A stretch of 64,000 bases of DNA from Zygnema circumcarinatum. Its lineage: Eukaryota; Streptophyta; Zygnematophyceae; Zygnematales; Zygnemataceae. Position 1 is the first letter of the stretch. The number at the start of each line of letters is the position of its first letter. This document shows positions 9,396-23,012 of the stretch, one piece after another. Location: positions 1,723,207 to 1,787,206 of the forward strand of contig CM074814.1 in the NCBI GenBank assembly GCA_037447605.1. The letters are read 5' to 3'. A program made the translations under genes and the position numbers. The notes beneath the pieces were generated by a model. That model made no database searches, had not been told where the DNA came from, and saw only the letters and a list, made by a program, of their open reading frames with translations.

Positions 9396-12300
9396 ATGGC
9401 GGTTACAGAAACTGCAAACGGATTGGCGGATGTGCAAGATGCGAGCGCGGAGTCGCAGGCTTTTGGTGAAGAGAATGGATTGGAGACGGTGAATGAAGTT
9501 GCGGATGACCTGGCGGCGGCTGAGGGTGGCGATGCGGACGCTGGAGGAGGGGCAGTGGATCTTGAGGAGGACGTGAAGGATATGAGTGAGGATCTTCTTG
9601 GCGCCTCCAACGGTGGAGGACTAGGAAATGTAGTTGTTGGTGGAGATGGAGCTCAGATCGGTACTGGAGAGCAGGAAGCAGCTGGCGAGGGCGAGGAAGC
9701 GGATTTGGGCGCTGTTATGCAAGGGGAAGCAGGCAGCGGCTCTGTGCCAGATGAATCTCTACGATCTGCAGAGGGATTTGAGATTGTAGGAGATCCTTCA
9801 GGGGCTGCACTGTCCACAAGTCAAGCGGACGTCTCACCTGCATTCCCAAACAGAGGCATTCTTGGTGCTGCTCCAAAGGCGAATGTTGAATCGATTGATG
9901 CAGCGAAGCGGATGCCGACTTTACTGACGTTTTACCTTGTCAGAGTCCCACGGCCAGACTTGTCTGACATTTTGAAAGAGATACCTACTGCGGAGATTAT
10001 GCTGGAAGACAAACGCAAAAAATATCAGTTCATACATACAGCCATAAAGCTGAAGCAGGTGTGCTCGCTGAATCTTGCTAGTAGGCTGAGCATGGTATGG
10101 GATTTTTAGTTTCGATTCATCTGTTGTATCGATGAGATGGTTACGTGGTGATCCGTAAACTTTATGTGGACGATATTGTTTCGCTGTCCTGCTTGCTGCT
10201 CTCGATGTAATCACCGAGGCCTGGCCGGTTAAATGGATTTGTTGGGTACAGAGTGAACGGCGGGAAGTTGCTGAGTTGAGAAGAGAACATCGCGCTCGGG
10301 CGACATCTATATCAGAGGAGGTGAATAGGAAATTTAGTGAAATCAAACCAATGCAAGACAAAGTGAGAGAGATTCGTGACGCTGGAAGCGAAGCCCGATT
10401 TGCTGGGAGAAGTTTGCAAGCGAACTCATTGGAAGAGCTGCAGCAGAGGGTACATCTTTAAACTCTATTGCGAAACCTTATTTCGGCCACCAGTTCAGTC
10501 GAGTTGTTCCCTTTCAAGTTTCCATCTGCTTGGCTAAGTACATTGTGTTTCCGGCCCCCTCCTCTTTTTCGTATCCCCCCTCTTGGAGCCCGCCTTTTTT
10601 CTCTCCTGTTCTCTCAATTTTTCCATTTTTTCCGTCATTTCCTACCTCTTCTCCCTCCCTCCATCTTCTCCTTTTTTTGCCTCCCTTGTTTTTCTTTCCT
10701 TCCCTCTTTCCCATCCTCTCCCACCCTTCCCCCCTCAACCACCCCCCTTCTCATCCCCATTCGTTCTCTTCCTACCTATCTCTTTCCCTCCCTCCATCCA
10801 ACTCCGTTCTCTCCTTGCTTATCTCTTTCCCTCCCTCCATCTGACTCCTACCCCCCTCGCTCTTTCCTATCTCCCCCCTTGGAGCTCCCGTCGTCTCCCA
10901 CCCGTTCGCTCGATCTTTCCCTTTCTTTCCCTCTGTTCCCCCCCTCCCGATTTCTTTCTCAGTAAATGGTTGCGTACTCGGGTTTCTGCAGATTGCTGAG
11001 ATTGAACACAGAATACAGCATGAAAGCATATCATTACAGGAGGAGAAAAAGCTTCTGCGTGAAATGCAAGCTCTGGAAAAGTCCCGCCCTGAAGTTGAGG
11101 CCCATGAGGCTCGGAAGCTGTCAGTGACCGATCAAGAGGGTCATCGAGAAGGTCTTCAGACACAGCTCAAGGTATTGACTCAATGTTGCAGAAGTAAAAT
11201 CGTTTGCATAGACGATGCAAGTATTGCTCATCCTATTTAAGGAATTGCAACTTCTACGTCATCCACAAAGATTTGCTGTATCACGTGTTACTAAGTTAAG
11301 CCGGCCGAGCTGAGGTTTGCGAGTAGTGAGCTATTTCTCATCTGCATCTTCTTCTTATTAGTGTATGGAAACTACTTTGTTCAGTTACGGAAGTTTGTGT
11401 TTTGATTGTAAACAAATCGTTCGACCCTGAGTCAACTTTAGTTTCTACAGGAGTTTTATAAAATTCTGTGTGAATTTGCTTTGGACTGCAGCCGCTACTT
11501 GCGGAAGTGGAGGCTCTGAAGTTGCAGCGCGAAGCTGAACGAAGAATAGCCGACTCATTTAACAGCCAAGTGGAGGCCTTGGATGCGGAAATTGCATCTC
11601 TCACCAAAGAACGTCAGGCTGCCTTGGATGGTCAAGAGGCTGCCTACAGTAGACTGAAGCTCCTTCGGCAGGAATCGTATAGCAGGGTGAGGATAAAGAG
11701 TTTGATACTTCCCACTCAATCATGAGTGCAACATGATTGTAGCCCTTTGCTGGAAGTGTGCTTCTGTCTTCGAAATTCTTCCCACTTTAGAAGTGGACGT
11801 TTCACCCACTCTGTTCTTTTGGGTCATTAAACAGTTTTCAAACATAGTAAACCTTTTTATTGGAGAGGAAATCATGGCCAGAAACAACTGGCAAGCTTAA
11901 CAAATTCCCGTGTTGTGTGGGAAAAGCACAGTCTTAGACATATAGGCTGCCGATGCTGCACTGAAACTTCGAATGTCGTCGATTTGGGAAACCTTCTTAG
12001 TAGGCTGCAACTATACCATGAAGAACATCACGCCCATGCAATAGACAGTGATGTTATTTCTGCAGGATTAATCATGCATTGCTCCTTCCATGCAAGTCGA
12101 GTTTTGGTGAGGTCCATAGGCGTAGTCATAGGTCCATAGACCCATATCCACCATAAACTGGGGTCCCGTATGAGTTAATTATAGATGCAAGCATGCTATT
12201 GCTGCGTGTGCATTAACAATTGCTTGAAAAGGGTCAGCCATTTAACAACGGAGCTTGTTTTTTCCCTCGAACATGGATTATTACCAGTTCTTATTCTCAA

Positions 12301-14565
12301 CGTAAGCAACGGCGAAGGGTTCGACGAGTACGCTGACTTGAGATATGAATAGATTTTTCAATGATGTGGAGGACACGAATGTTGACCTAGGGAAGTGCGA
12401 TACTCGCTAATTGATTCGCACACGCATGCAGGAAGTTGACTTCCGCCTTTTCCGGAAAGCTCTCTCGGATGCTCAGCAACTTGCCTCCGCTAAGGACATC
12501 GCTGGCCTCGAGAAATTTTGTGCGGATCAGGTGCGTTGTTGTCAGTATACTTTGGCTGCTCCGTCAAACATAAATTAGCAATTCAATGATGTTCAAGTAA
12601 GTCGTTGTTGATAATCTTTGCTGTAGTTGACCATGTTTTATTGCTGCTGGCATAGGTTGAGAGATTTCATGCAAAGTGGAGTGATCCTCTCTACCGCAAG
12701 AACTACATAAAGGCCAACGAGAATAGCACTCTTCGCCGATTCCAAAGCCTGGATACTCGTCGTCCTGGGTTGGACGAGGATCCTGCAGAGCTTATCAGTG
12801 CGTATAGCAAAGAGAAAGAGCAGTCTGGAGGGTTGAAGGAGAAGGCCAACGGAGCTGTACCTCAGAAACATGAGCCGAAGCCATTGAAGATGAAGCCAAA
12901 GAGCGAAGATGTAAAGCAACCCAAAGAGCGAGTAGTTAGCGCTGTGGAGGATTCAAGTACTGGAGAGAAGAAAGAAGTGCTTCCCATGGTTGACATAGAC
13001 ATAAAGCCGAAGTCAGAAGAGTCAGCAGTTAGTACAGAGGCTGCAGAACTGGCCAAGAAAAGGGAGGAAGAATATCAGGTTGCCTTGAAGGAGAAAAGAA
13101 GGGAAGAGGCCTTCGCAAAATCTAAGGAAGCTGAAGAAAGGAAGAAGAGGCTGGCAGAGAAAGTGCAGGCAAGGGCTCAAGTCCGTGCTATGAAGGACGC
13201 CGAGGAAGCTGCTAAGCGGCGAGAGAAAGTGAGTCTTTGCATGTTTTCAGTTTGCTGCCAGATTGGTGACTGAGGGGATTTATGGTCGTTTTATTTTGCG
13301 GGACTGTGTTGAGATAGTTTGGATAAAAGCAATTACGAAGGTCTGGAATAGCAACTGGCAACTAACTAACTGATGTCAGTAATGGGACCCCATGCTTGTC
13401 GAAACAAAATCATTTAATTTCTGGGTCATGCTGCAAGATACTCTCTGTGCGAGGCTGGTGTGAGGAATGAGAAACTAGGGAAGTGATAAGTACCTGCATG
13501 AGAACACAGTAGTCGCCAAGCTGTCCTGCGCGGCCTTCAGATTATCGCACACCGTATTCAAGGACTAGAAAGAAAGATGCATGAGGGACTGAAGAGCGGC
13601 TGGAAGTGATGCCATTGAATTGAAATGACTCAGATATGATGAGGCTTATCTAAAGATATCAAACTTAGCATTAAGAGTGTGACAATGTAAAATCTAATTA
13701 TTTTTTTAGGCTATAAAGAAAGGAGTGCTGCTTATAGTGAGTTATGCGGCCACTATGGGGTAGAGCTAGCACGATAGATTTGGTGGAAAGTGTGAGACTT
13801 GCATACTTGTACGAGGCTGTTAAAGGTAGAAGAAGGTCCTATGTAGGCAGAACGAGATAGGTTTTTTGGCCTTGCTGGAAGATGGTAAGGCGTTTCGAGA
13901 TGGGATTGAAGACAAACTAGCACTTTTTCGGTTTCATTATCTTAGAAACACTCAGTGTAAAACCTGTTGGTACAAATTGAATCCCAGAGAATAGAAGGAG
14001 AAGGGCCTGGGGTCCCAAACGAAAAGGAACCCCATGATCCACTCGGCGGCCCATGTGGCAATATGATTTGACTCTACGAATGGCCACGCTTGAGAAATAG
14101 ACTTTTTAGACGCGTCTTCTGCGTCATCACTGTCTACTTTCACACTGTTGATCCAATCTCCTCCCGCATGTCTCCTGTGGCGTGATTTAGACCTCACGAA
14201 AGAGTCTCTTTCCTTTTTTTCTACAGGAGAAGCTTCGGAAAGAGCGTAAAAAGGCAGCTTCTAGTGCTGCTGCTCAGGAGTCCGAGGCCGCTGAAGGTAC
14301 CTCAGAGGAAGTTGCTGAAGAAGGGTCTGCAGGAGAGCTGCCAGAAACAGTGCCAGCAGCTAAGGAGGACGACTTGTTGACCAGCCGACAGCGCAAGAGA
14401 GCTGCATTGCAGAAAAGGAAAGCAGGTCTTCCTGCAGGGAGGCCTCTGGAGACTGCGCTGGAGAAGCAGTCTGGAAGTTGGCCTCTATCACAGATTTATG
14501 TGGCAGTACTTGGGGCTGCTGTGATTGTCGTCATTATCGCGGTATTTACTCTACCACACAGCTGA
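9396..14565 (+). CDS. PPI1: proton pump interactor (PPI1) family protein
   Basis: Seven exons, all joined in phase 0, give 748 residues: 9396-10058, 10252-10449, 10992-11171, 11492-11686, 12432-12530, 12656-13228, 14227-14565. Plant PPI1 binds the regulatory end of the plasma-membrane H+-ATPase and stimulates it. The layout fits: a long acidic N-terminus; a conserved entry block (TFYLVRVPRPDLSDI); extended coiled coil (EIEHRIQHESISLQEEKKLL, KERQAALDGQEAAYSRLKLL); the block FHAKWSDPLYRKNYIKANE; a Lys/Glu-rich charged region (KKREEEYQVALKEKRREEAF); and a C-terminal membrane anchor (about residues 725-744) ending TLPHS. An in-frame ATG at 9111 could add 95 low-complexity residues including a Leu run from CTG repeats. 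I chose 9396 because the upstream part looks like 5' UTR. Confidence 0.9.
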
Positions 14566-15754
14566 TGGGAATGCCTATTTCTTGGGTAAGGATGATAGTG
14601 TGGCGGTAATTGAAGGTGTATTGGAAAGAACTGCATTGTATTCTGTCTGATTGCAACATAATGATCCTTTTCCCCGCTTGGATTTTCTGAGGTCATTCTT
14701 GGGTTTTTTTTTTTTGGATTGGTGGGGGAACTCTAACCTCATAAAGTAATATGAAGTGTTTTGTTGCTTTCAAGCATTATATGTAATCCATTGACTTTGG
14801 GACGTTGCTGAGGTGTATCTGCAGCTGCTTGTTGTGCGCGCATGGTCTGCTAGCGCCGGGGGGGCCAACTAAGCATTGAGGGGAGGGAGCTCCGGTACAA
14901 GCGGAGGCGTGCGCCTGACCTTGTGTTCTACGGAATCGGCACGACATTGTTGACTGCAAACTCAGGCCACAGGGCGGAAGGCCAGAATTTCCCTCCTGCT
15001 GGGAAGGCTTGGGAGTCTCCATGGCAGTCTTGTGAGGGATGCAACGAGAAACGAGTTGCACGCCCAACTCGAGGGCCAAGTTTTGGGATAGATGGTGAGA
15101 GGGCAACTCGGCTGTTGTATTGCGTCTGTTGGCATTTTGCCATGCAGAGGCTATCCATTTCATGCATTTTTCCTGTGATGATACACAACGTTACCTGCAA
15201 GCTTTTGCAACTTCCAATGGCGATTCGCCATGTATACAAGTTTAACCTTAGACGCTTGTGGCTTTACGTCATTTGTATGTTGCATGCTCAAGATCTCATT
15301 GAGTTCATTTGGCAAGTTGATGCATACAACGTGGATAGTGTATGTACGAGTGCTATTCTCAAACACGACAAAGTCGGACAGTCAGTATGGGCTTTTAGTA
15401 TGTGCATACTTTTGTAAAGTACATGCAACTGTTACCGACTTTTCCGTCTGTGTCTTATTTGCCTTAAGATGATTGCCTCAGACAGGAACCCTGACACCTG
15501 AAAATCCCAAAAAAAGAAATTAAACAGCCCAACTCCGGACAGTACGACCCACTTGCACTTGTGAACATGCGCACATTCATCTTATTCACAAAAGCGAGAA
15601 AAAAGGGAAGGTCCAATCGTGCTTGATACCCCCAATAGCTACAGCAGATCAGAATTAGCCAAATTAAAATCATAGTTCCCAAATTGGCTAATCTTAAAAT
15701 CGCCTGAAGCTCCCACAACCCTAAAACTTAAACCAGAGGCAAAGACAGCTCCCC
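14566..15754. other. 3' intergenic region between convergent PPI1 and CHR19 genes
   Basis: No frame in this 1.2-kb stretch shows family similarity. It holds a T run at about 14705-14716 and presumably both 3' UTRs. Confidence 0.55.
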
Positions 15755-18700
15755 TTATTCCTGGTTGCTGGAAACCCGAAGAATCGATGCCAATATATCT
15801 CCCATGGTGTGGGCGTCGTCCTCACCAACGGTGGGCTCCAGCACAGCGGCGTCCAGAGTCAGTTTCCGTTGGGCGATGCCCAAGATGCTCTCATCCACAC
15901 TGCTTCGAGCTACAAGCCTGTCACGTCACATGACAGTTCCATGTCAGTTGAAAACTCCTACGAACTCTGGAAAGGTTATGGGAGCACCTCTGGTGACATT
16001 TAGTCAGCTGGCATAGCTAGAAAGGCAGCAATAATTCGGTCACTTCAGTCTTTTCAGTGGTCATACAGTCGTTCAGTTAGATCAGGGCACAGCAGTGGGC
16101 CAGTCTTTCCTGTCACGGGTATTGCAGGAGGGGGAGGAAAGCTTTTCAGAATGAAGACGATCTCTTCAAGTTGACGGCCAATGCATACATACGAACTCGA
16201 AAGGCCTGGAGGGGATGTTTAGGAGGCCCTAGATGAAAGCTTTGACCAAAAAACTAGCCCAATTCTGGCGTCCTGCTATGCTGTCACCTTCATGAACATC
16301 GACCTTACTATGGAACAGCCGTCATATCAACAAATAGGTGGAAAAGCCCAATCCGTAGTGACAGCTATGAAAATTGTTAGGGAGGAGAATGAGGCAGCCC
16401 ACCTATAAACAGTCACGGCTCGCGTCTGTCCAATTCGATGACATCGGTCCTCCGCCTGCCTATCCACTTGTGGGTTAAAATCCACATCGTGAAGGATTAC
16501 TGTGTCAGCTCCGGTCAGGTTCAAGCCCTGCCCTCCTGCCCTTGTTGAAAGAAGGAAAGCGAAAATGGACTTGTTGGAGTTGTACTCATCCACAAGGTCC
16601 TGCCGATCGCTCACAGCGGTCCTGCAAACAGTTCGGCCCATTAGCAATGACAGTGCTAAACAATGCCATTGGTCAAAATTGTGAAGCGACAACACTACTT
16701 ATGGTGAAATTACTACAGCCGTCGTTGACATTCTTCGCAGAAAGTCGGCATGTGTCCGTTGCAGGAAAACGAAAAGCTTGCTCATTCTTATGTCCAAACA
16801 TCAAACTCAGACATAGCATGCTCGCAGCTTCGAGATGGGGACACACAAAATTGAGCCTGAGAAAACTAAGTGGCAGATATTTTTAGTCCTTTGCTAGTGG
16901 ACGGGCGTGTAGATATGGAGGCCAACTCTTACTTGCCATCCAAGCGTACGAATGAAAAACCCATTGTGTCCAGAGCAGCCTCCAGGATATCCAGAAGTTG
17001 AGTCCATTGGCTAAATATCAGCACTCTATGGCCGTCCTCTTGCAGTCGAGGAAGCAGGCCAGCAAGGGCCTGCAAGAACTCCGCACAGGTATGAGCAAAA
17101 ATGCACATAGCCACCAAAAGGAGGTTCTTGAAAACATACATTAAATTTTTCAGCTCACCTGACATTTTCCTGAAGCAAGGATAGCTGTAGGCGGCAGTAC
17201 TTTGCTCGCTAGTGACCCACCAAACGTGATACACAGCTGCAAACAGCCGAAAAACAGCAATATATGTCAGGATAGTGCTGTGCATTATTGGGCATATGGA
17301 AGGGGGCCTACATGGCTGATAAAAAAATAAAACTCACAAAAACGACTGGCAAAATCCGAGGATGCACCATAGGGACTTCAGCTGGGCGATTGCAGGGTCT
17401 TACGGAAAGCTAAGAACTGCGATTCAACTTTTCTCGCTCCCAAAGAAACGTGCGCACAAGTAATTCTCTAAGCAGATTCCCATGAATCCTTCTCAGTGGG
17501 AATGAAAGCTATTAGGTTTGACACAAACCGTGATACAGCAGCATTAAGCTCCTCATTTCGCACGCTATTCTCGAAAAGTAATTGTTCAAAATATTTCTCT
17601 TAAATGGATCCTCAAAGCAATGTATATTACACCACGATCACTCTTTACCTGATGGAGTCTAAAGTCGCTATATTCTCGAATCTCTTCCAGCACACGTTGT
17701 TCTGTACATTCGCCACCAAAGTGTCGATGAGCATGTAGAGTTCGAGCTATCTTTGCCAATGCTTCGTCTGTGTATAGCCTTCTCAGAAGCAACGGATGAT
17801 TTGCCAGCTGCAGATCAAAACATTACCTTTCAAGGTCATCTTCACATTGCAGTTATCATTTCATGTTGGGAAGACTGACTAATTAGGTGCCTTACTAGCT
17901 AACTTCAACTTTCAGATTCAGGACGGAGGAAGTGACATGCACAGAGGAAAGGCATTTGAATAAAAGGAAACACAGGTGAAAATGGGGAATTTCGGCTGGT
18001 TAAGAGTACAAGAAGGTGTACGACCAATGAGCAATAACGTCCGATCAAACATAGACAACAGGCAGCCCATGCTTATTCTTGTTGCTGATATGGACGCACT
18101 GAACAGAAACTTCATGCATTAGCAGTAGCAGAAAACCAGCCATCGCCAATACCACTATTAGGTGTGACGTTTTGTTTGCAGCAAGTGGAGGGTAACTTGT
18201 TCTGCTCAACAAGCCTACAGAGGCGAATGAAATGCAACTCTCACTTTCCGTAGGTGAGTAAAAATGTTCGCTATTTGCCGCTTTGGCAACAGGTCCACCA
18301 TTTTCCCGCAATCAGCATCTGCCTGGATAGCTGCCCTTGCAGCCACAGCGCGCCTGTACTCTTCTACTGCTTCTGAATAGCCCTTAGCCTGCTCAGGAAC
18401 CATATCGAGAAGTTCCACCTGCCCATGCATGCAGAAAATGTTAGGGAGTGCCGGCACAGCCATGCCTTCTCGGCCTTGTACAGTAAGTCCATGTCCTAAC
18501 GTCACTCGTTGCTGTAAAAAACACATTCTAGTCCCATGCAATCCGTACATTTGACATAGGTCACACCTATGCACCAAACTGTGGAACCGTAGCAAAGTTT
18601 CAAGTGAGCGTGTAATATCTCTAGACTGTTTCACTGGATGTGCATGTAACTGAACAAAACCGGCACAGAGAAATCATGCCATATTTTGTGGCGACTTATC

Positions 18701-21700
18701 GACTACTAATTAAACAGCACATGTAGCATATACTCCACCTGCCAAGCTTACTACAGAACGTCCAAGCAACACATATGCCAGGTGGCAAAACGTTTTAGTT
18801 ATCTTAGCAATCGCATTTATGATTTGAAGATAACATCAGTGAGCCATACACGCAAGAAGTCTACTTCTGAGAAAACCTCTATGTGCAAAATCTCCAGAAG
18901 AAAGTTCAACCGTGTTTACCTTCTGGACCTTTGGAACAAGCTGACTCATGACATCTGCTTTCATTCGACGAAGCACAAAAGGCCCCAAAATGCCTTTCAC
19001 TCGCGCAATCAGATCACCTTTGGCCAAATTTCCAGCATCTGCTCGGCTGCCCAAATATTGACTGAGGTCATAGCCTTTCGTAGTAAAAATGGCCGGCATT
19101 AGGAATTCGAGAAGGGACCACAGCTCCTGCAGAAGTATGAGTGTCAACATATTGACGAGCGAAAGCCAGTTGGATTTGTTGAAAATCATGGCGAAAGTTC
19201 CCTTCGCTTTCCAGTGCGGAAGAAAAAGAAATAAGCTTGCGATGGCAGAGACGATGCACCATGACGCTCTATGAAGTTGATGACACTTAAGCAACATCTC
19301 AGCTTACATAACAAACAAACACGGGTCCAGCAAGTTCGATATGGCTTGTTTTCCAGCATCTTCTAAGAAAGCATTCAACACAAAACCAAATGTTGACATT
19401 CATAAATACCTGAAGATCATTTTGCAAAGGAGTACCAGTTAGCATGATACGATGACGCGCAGTTCCAGCGATATCACGTAATTTCCGAGTGCGTGTAGCA
19501 GATCGGTCCTTGAGCAGATGTGCTTCATCCATCAAAACACAGGAGAATGGCCACTTACGAAGAAACTTTCTGTCATCTTTCTGTGCGGGACTATTAACAG
19601 CCAGCACCACGATTGCTTGTTGTGAGAAGCTGCCAGAGAAGCGACACAATTGCTGAAATTCCAACAACCTATCCTGCTGAATGCAATCATGTGAGCGTTC
19701 ACATGGCTCCACCCTTCCCAGCCTCGCTCAGGGAATCGTAAACTGTGGGGTGCAATCTTGCGCTCTTCCTGTTAATTATACTTCCATCTACAGGCCCTGT
19801 TGACTTCAAAAAATAACTAGGGACTCGAGGCATCCCAGCCTAAGGTATCCATGGATGTGTAAACCATCTTATTTCCGCCATCACTTGTTATCACTGAACA
19901 AATGCACCACTGCTTTAAAAATAAAATAAAAACGGGTTGGTACATGGTACTTGGTAGTAGCATTGCGGATGGCAAGCACATAAGGCCTTACCTGTCGCGT
20001 TCAAAGAGGGAGTAGCAAGTCAACATGACATCAAAAGCCTTCTTTCGAGACGCTGCTGTACTGGAAAGCTCATGACGTATAGCGCTCCGCTCGGCACCAT
20101 GATAAACGACCACACAAAGTGAAGGGCACCAGCGCTTCAGCTCCCGCTGCCAATTCTCCAACAAAGAAGCTGGTGCTACCACAAGATGTGGCCCTGGATC
20201 CTTGTCTATTTGAGCCAATAGAGCGAGAAAGGTGATGGCCTACGTCAATGAAATAGAAAACAGAGAAGGTTAACATTGCCACCTGGCATCAAACATTCAA
20301 ATGCTTGGGTAACAGTGGACAAACGATAGAAGATTCTGTTTCAATAACAAACATTCCTTTCTCTAAAGGAAGCACAAAGGTCGATGCAACAGAGGATATA
20401 GTTTGTCTACCTGCACTGTCTTTCCAAGTCCCATTTCATCCGCCAGGATTGCTGCATAGTACCACAATGATATCGAGGTGTAAGCAATTTCGTTGGGAAT
20501 GGATGGTATAGAACACTAACATTTAGGACCGAGACAAAAAGCCACTGACATTATTAGCAAGCACACACCAAGAAAAGAGATAGTCATTAAATTCAGGGAG
20601 CTGTGCATCAGGTACAAACCTCCTCCAACCTTCTGACGGTAGAGCAGAAGCAAGAAGTTGACCCCCACTAACTGATAAGGTTTCAACTCCACGCTGCCAT
20701 GACCACATGCTCCGTCCACGTCCCTCTGCAGCGTAACCTCTACCTGAAGGTTAGAAAGATTTGACAAATCGTCTGTACCACATGGTTTTCACTTTGGACC
20801 ACGATAAAAAGAAGCAAACTACACAACTGCAAGGACGCATGAGAACCACGAAGTGCACAACTAAAGTCTGTGCAGGCAAACACCGAGCGGGGGAGTATCT
20901 GCCAACCTGCGTGACGAGGCAACTCGGGGATGGGTTGATTTCTGAACAAAGATCCAAGCCTGTTGAGTCACTGCTAGAAATCGACGAAGACAAAATTTCC
21001 TTCAAGTCGAGGGCAATTAACTCACACGTCCGCATAACTGCTTGTACTGGATCCAGCTCCTTGTCATTCACTTGATGTTGTAGCTCAGAAATCCGTGTGC
21101 GATCCCGAGATGATTTCAAGTTGCTTGGAACATTTTTACTCTGGGAATATGGGTTGCCATTAGTACCTAACACTTGGCTCAGTTTCTGAACGGTTCCATT
21201 GCCCCCAGGCTCTGTCGTATTTCTTGAGCGTGTCAAAGTGACTTTCATGGAAGCGTTTAAATACTTGTTATCTGCTGTTTCTTCCTCGTCACTATCGTCA
21301 ATAACTACTCTTCTCTTTGCTAATTTCACCTTCTTTGCTGCCCTTCCTAATGGCAAGCTGCTTTCAACTCCGTCGTCTTCTATGTCAGTGGAGCTTTTTG
21401 CTGCAACCTCAGACTCCGGTATCAATACGCCTATTGTGGGAATAGCACGTTGAACATCGCGAGTCCTCCCCTTTCTAGGTATTATTTCACCTCGAATGAA
21501 CTTAGAATCAGGCTGACCATGACCGTTTGCCTCCTCTACGGCTTCTCTGCTTTCAGTAAACTTCCCCAAACAGTCTCCTCCAGAGAGCCGACTGACGGCT
21601 ACCCAGCCTTCAGCTTGCTTTGACGCTTGCTGATCATTGACCCCGCACCGACTTCCTCCAACATGCTTCACGGCAGCATCATGTGCAAAGCGATCAAATG

Positions 21701-22061
21701 AGGGCAGCTGCGACTCTGCCACAGACTTGGCAGCTGCTTCACTCCTCGCTGACTCACTATTTGATGTAGCAGTTCTCCTTCGTTTGCCAACTGTGACCTT
21801 CTCCTTTGGCTTCTCTCCTTGATGAGACCTCTGCTGCTGTGTGTGCACGCGCACAGGACCAAGAAGTCGGGACGCCTGCACGCTGATGTGACTCCCTTCA
21901 GGAGTCTCCACTTCATCAACAAGGTCAATTACACTCGGCGTGCAGCGCTGCTTTGGCACGACTGGGCTGTTCTCTTTTTCCAATAATCGCAAGTCGCTCT
22001 TTCCAGTAGGAGGGTTGTATTTGCTTATGGTTGGCCTCCCCCTGCTCCCCTGGACATTCAT
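15755..22061 (-). CDS. CHR19: SNF2-family chromatin remodeller, CHR19/ETL1 (SMARCAD1/Fun30) type
   Basis: Resolved exons: 20907-22061, 20620-20743, 20411-20451, 19992-20239, 19410-19590, 18920-19126, 18245-18418, 17649-17807, 17159-17184 (or to 17208), 16933-17069, 16403-16621, 15755-15917. One short exon of length 3n+1 is still needed between 17649 and 17208; 17404-17416 would fit. The product is about 950 residues: a 385-residue disordered N-terminus, then the ATPase with motif [13 protein letters not shown] box in [45 protein letters not shown] and DRCHRIGQT, ending in the CHR19-like tail [14 protein letters not shown]. This class slides or evicts nucleosomes in heterochromatin maintenance and DNA-end resection. 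No CUE domain is recognisable. ATG 22061 is the first in frame (upstream codons include only TTG). It is divergent from the TMEM97-like gene. Confidence 0.92.
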
Positions 22062-23012
22062 TGTCGAGCAGGCAAGGCAGCACAAGAGCAGCCAGCCTTT
22101 TGCAGACTGGCGGTGAAAGATGGATCAGAAGCCCGACCGCAGTCAGGCTATAGTCCAAAACTCGTCCTTTCCAATCACGCGTTGTGCACTAGACGCGCGT
22201 GAAGAGTCATCCGAGCGTCAATTTCAGCGACGCGAATTTTATGTCAAATGGTTTAAATAGGATAAAAGCAGCCCGAGCATCCAGGTAGTGATGTAGCCTT
22301 AGCTGATATTTCACTGTCATCCAGAAAATGGAAGCCTGTGCTTGCCGACTGGCTTCAATATGGAGCGTTTGGCAGCCATGCCTCGGCTGGGGACAGCCCT
22401 GGAGGGAGGGAGGGAGTCACAGCAGGCTCTCAATTTCTGTGAAGTACTAACTGCTTGCTGGGCTGCAGCCAAGAGAACATTTCCCTCTGCCCGGAGGAGC
22501 GGGCAGCCTGAAAACCCTGGCTCTTTCTCTCCTACTGCTCGAATCGGCGGGAAAAAACGCTTTTAAAAAATAATTTTAGAGTCACCTTAATATTTACTGA
22601 ACTGGTCTCTAATGCCTGTCCGTTTCTGCGTGCCCTGCAGCTCCAATTCGGCGTCACATGCCGCAGTTGAAACAGCGTTCACCATTACTGCGCTAACGAA
22701 GGGTTCCGTGCAGCGAAACCACCCACCTTGTCCATGGGGGTGGTCTCATTTTGTCGTATGCGACTTCGGCTGTACGAAACCATAGTCGTGACCACTTTCT
22801 GGACCTTAGCGACAGCCATCCGCCAACCACAAAGCGCCACGTACGCACTAGTCTGTACGTGGCGACCTGCCATTGGGAGATGCGCGACTACAGCACGCAA
22901 TGGAGAGGGGCGTGAAGAGGGAGGGGCTCCGAGAGCTTGCGGTTGAAACTTCGAACCTGCCGACCCGCCTGGGTGGGAGAAAGGGAGGGAGGAAGAGTGC
23001 GTGGCTGCGGCC
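22062..23012. promoter_or_regulatory. divergent promoter of CHR19 and TMEM97-like genes
   Basis: This 0.95-kb interval separates divergent starts. It contains the 10-bp-arm inverted repeat at 22835-22864 combining GTAC and ACGTGGC. Short frames here do not look coding. Confidence 0.55.
22835..22864. promoter_or_regulatory. 10-bp inverted repeat CGCCACGTAC/GTACGTGGCG
   Basis: The arms are perfect and separated by 10 bp. Each arm is a fusion of the GTAC word and the ACGTGGC word that recur in the other divergent promoters of the window. Confidence 0.55.

Noticed and set aside
10468-10999. Frames of 104-165 residues inside PPI1 intron 2
   Set aside because: The region is a pyrimidine-rich intron (CCCTCC/TTTCC); the Pro/Ser/Phe/Leu translation is compositional, and the flanking exons splice across it in phase.
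22062-22085. CHR19 start upstream at 22085
   Set aside because: The codon at 22085 is TTG; the first in-frame ATG is 22061.
23001-23012. TMEM97-like start at 23001
   Set aside because: The codon is GTG; ATG 23013 is the usable eukaryotic start.
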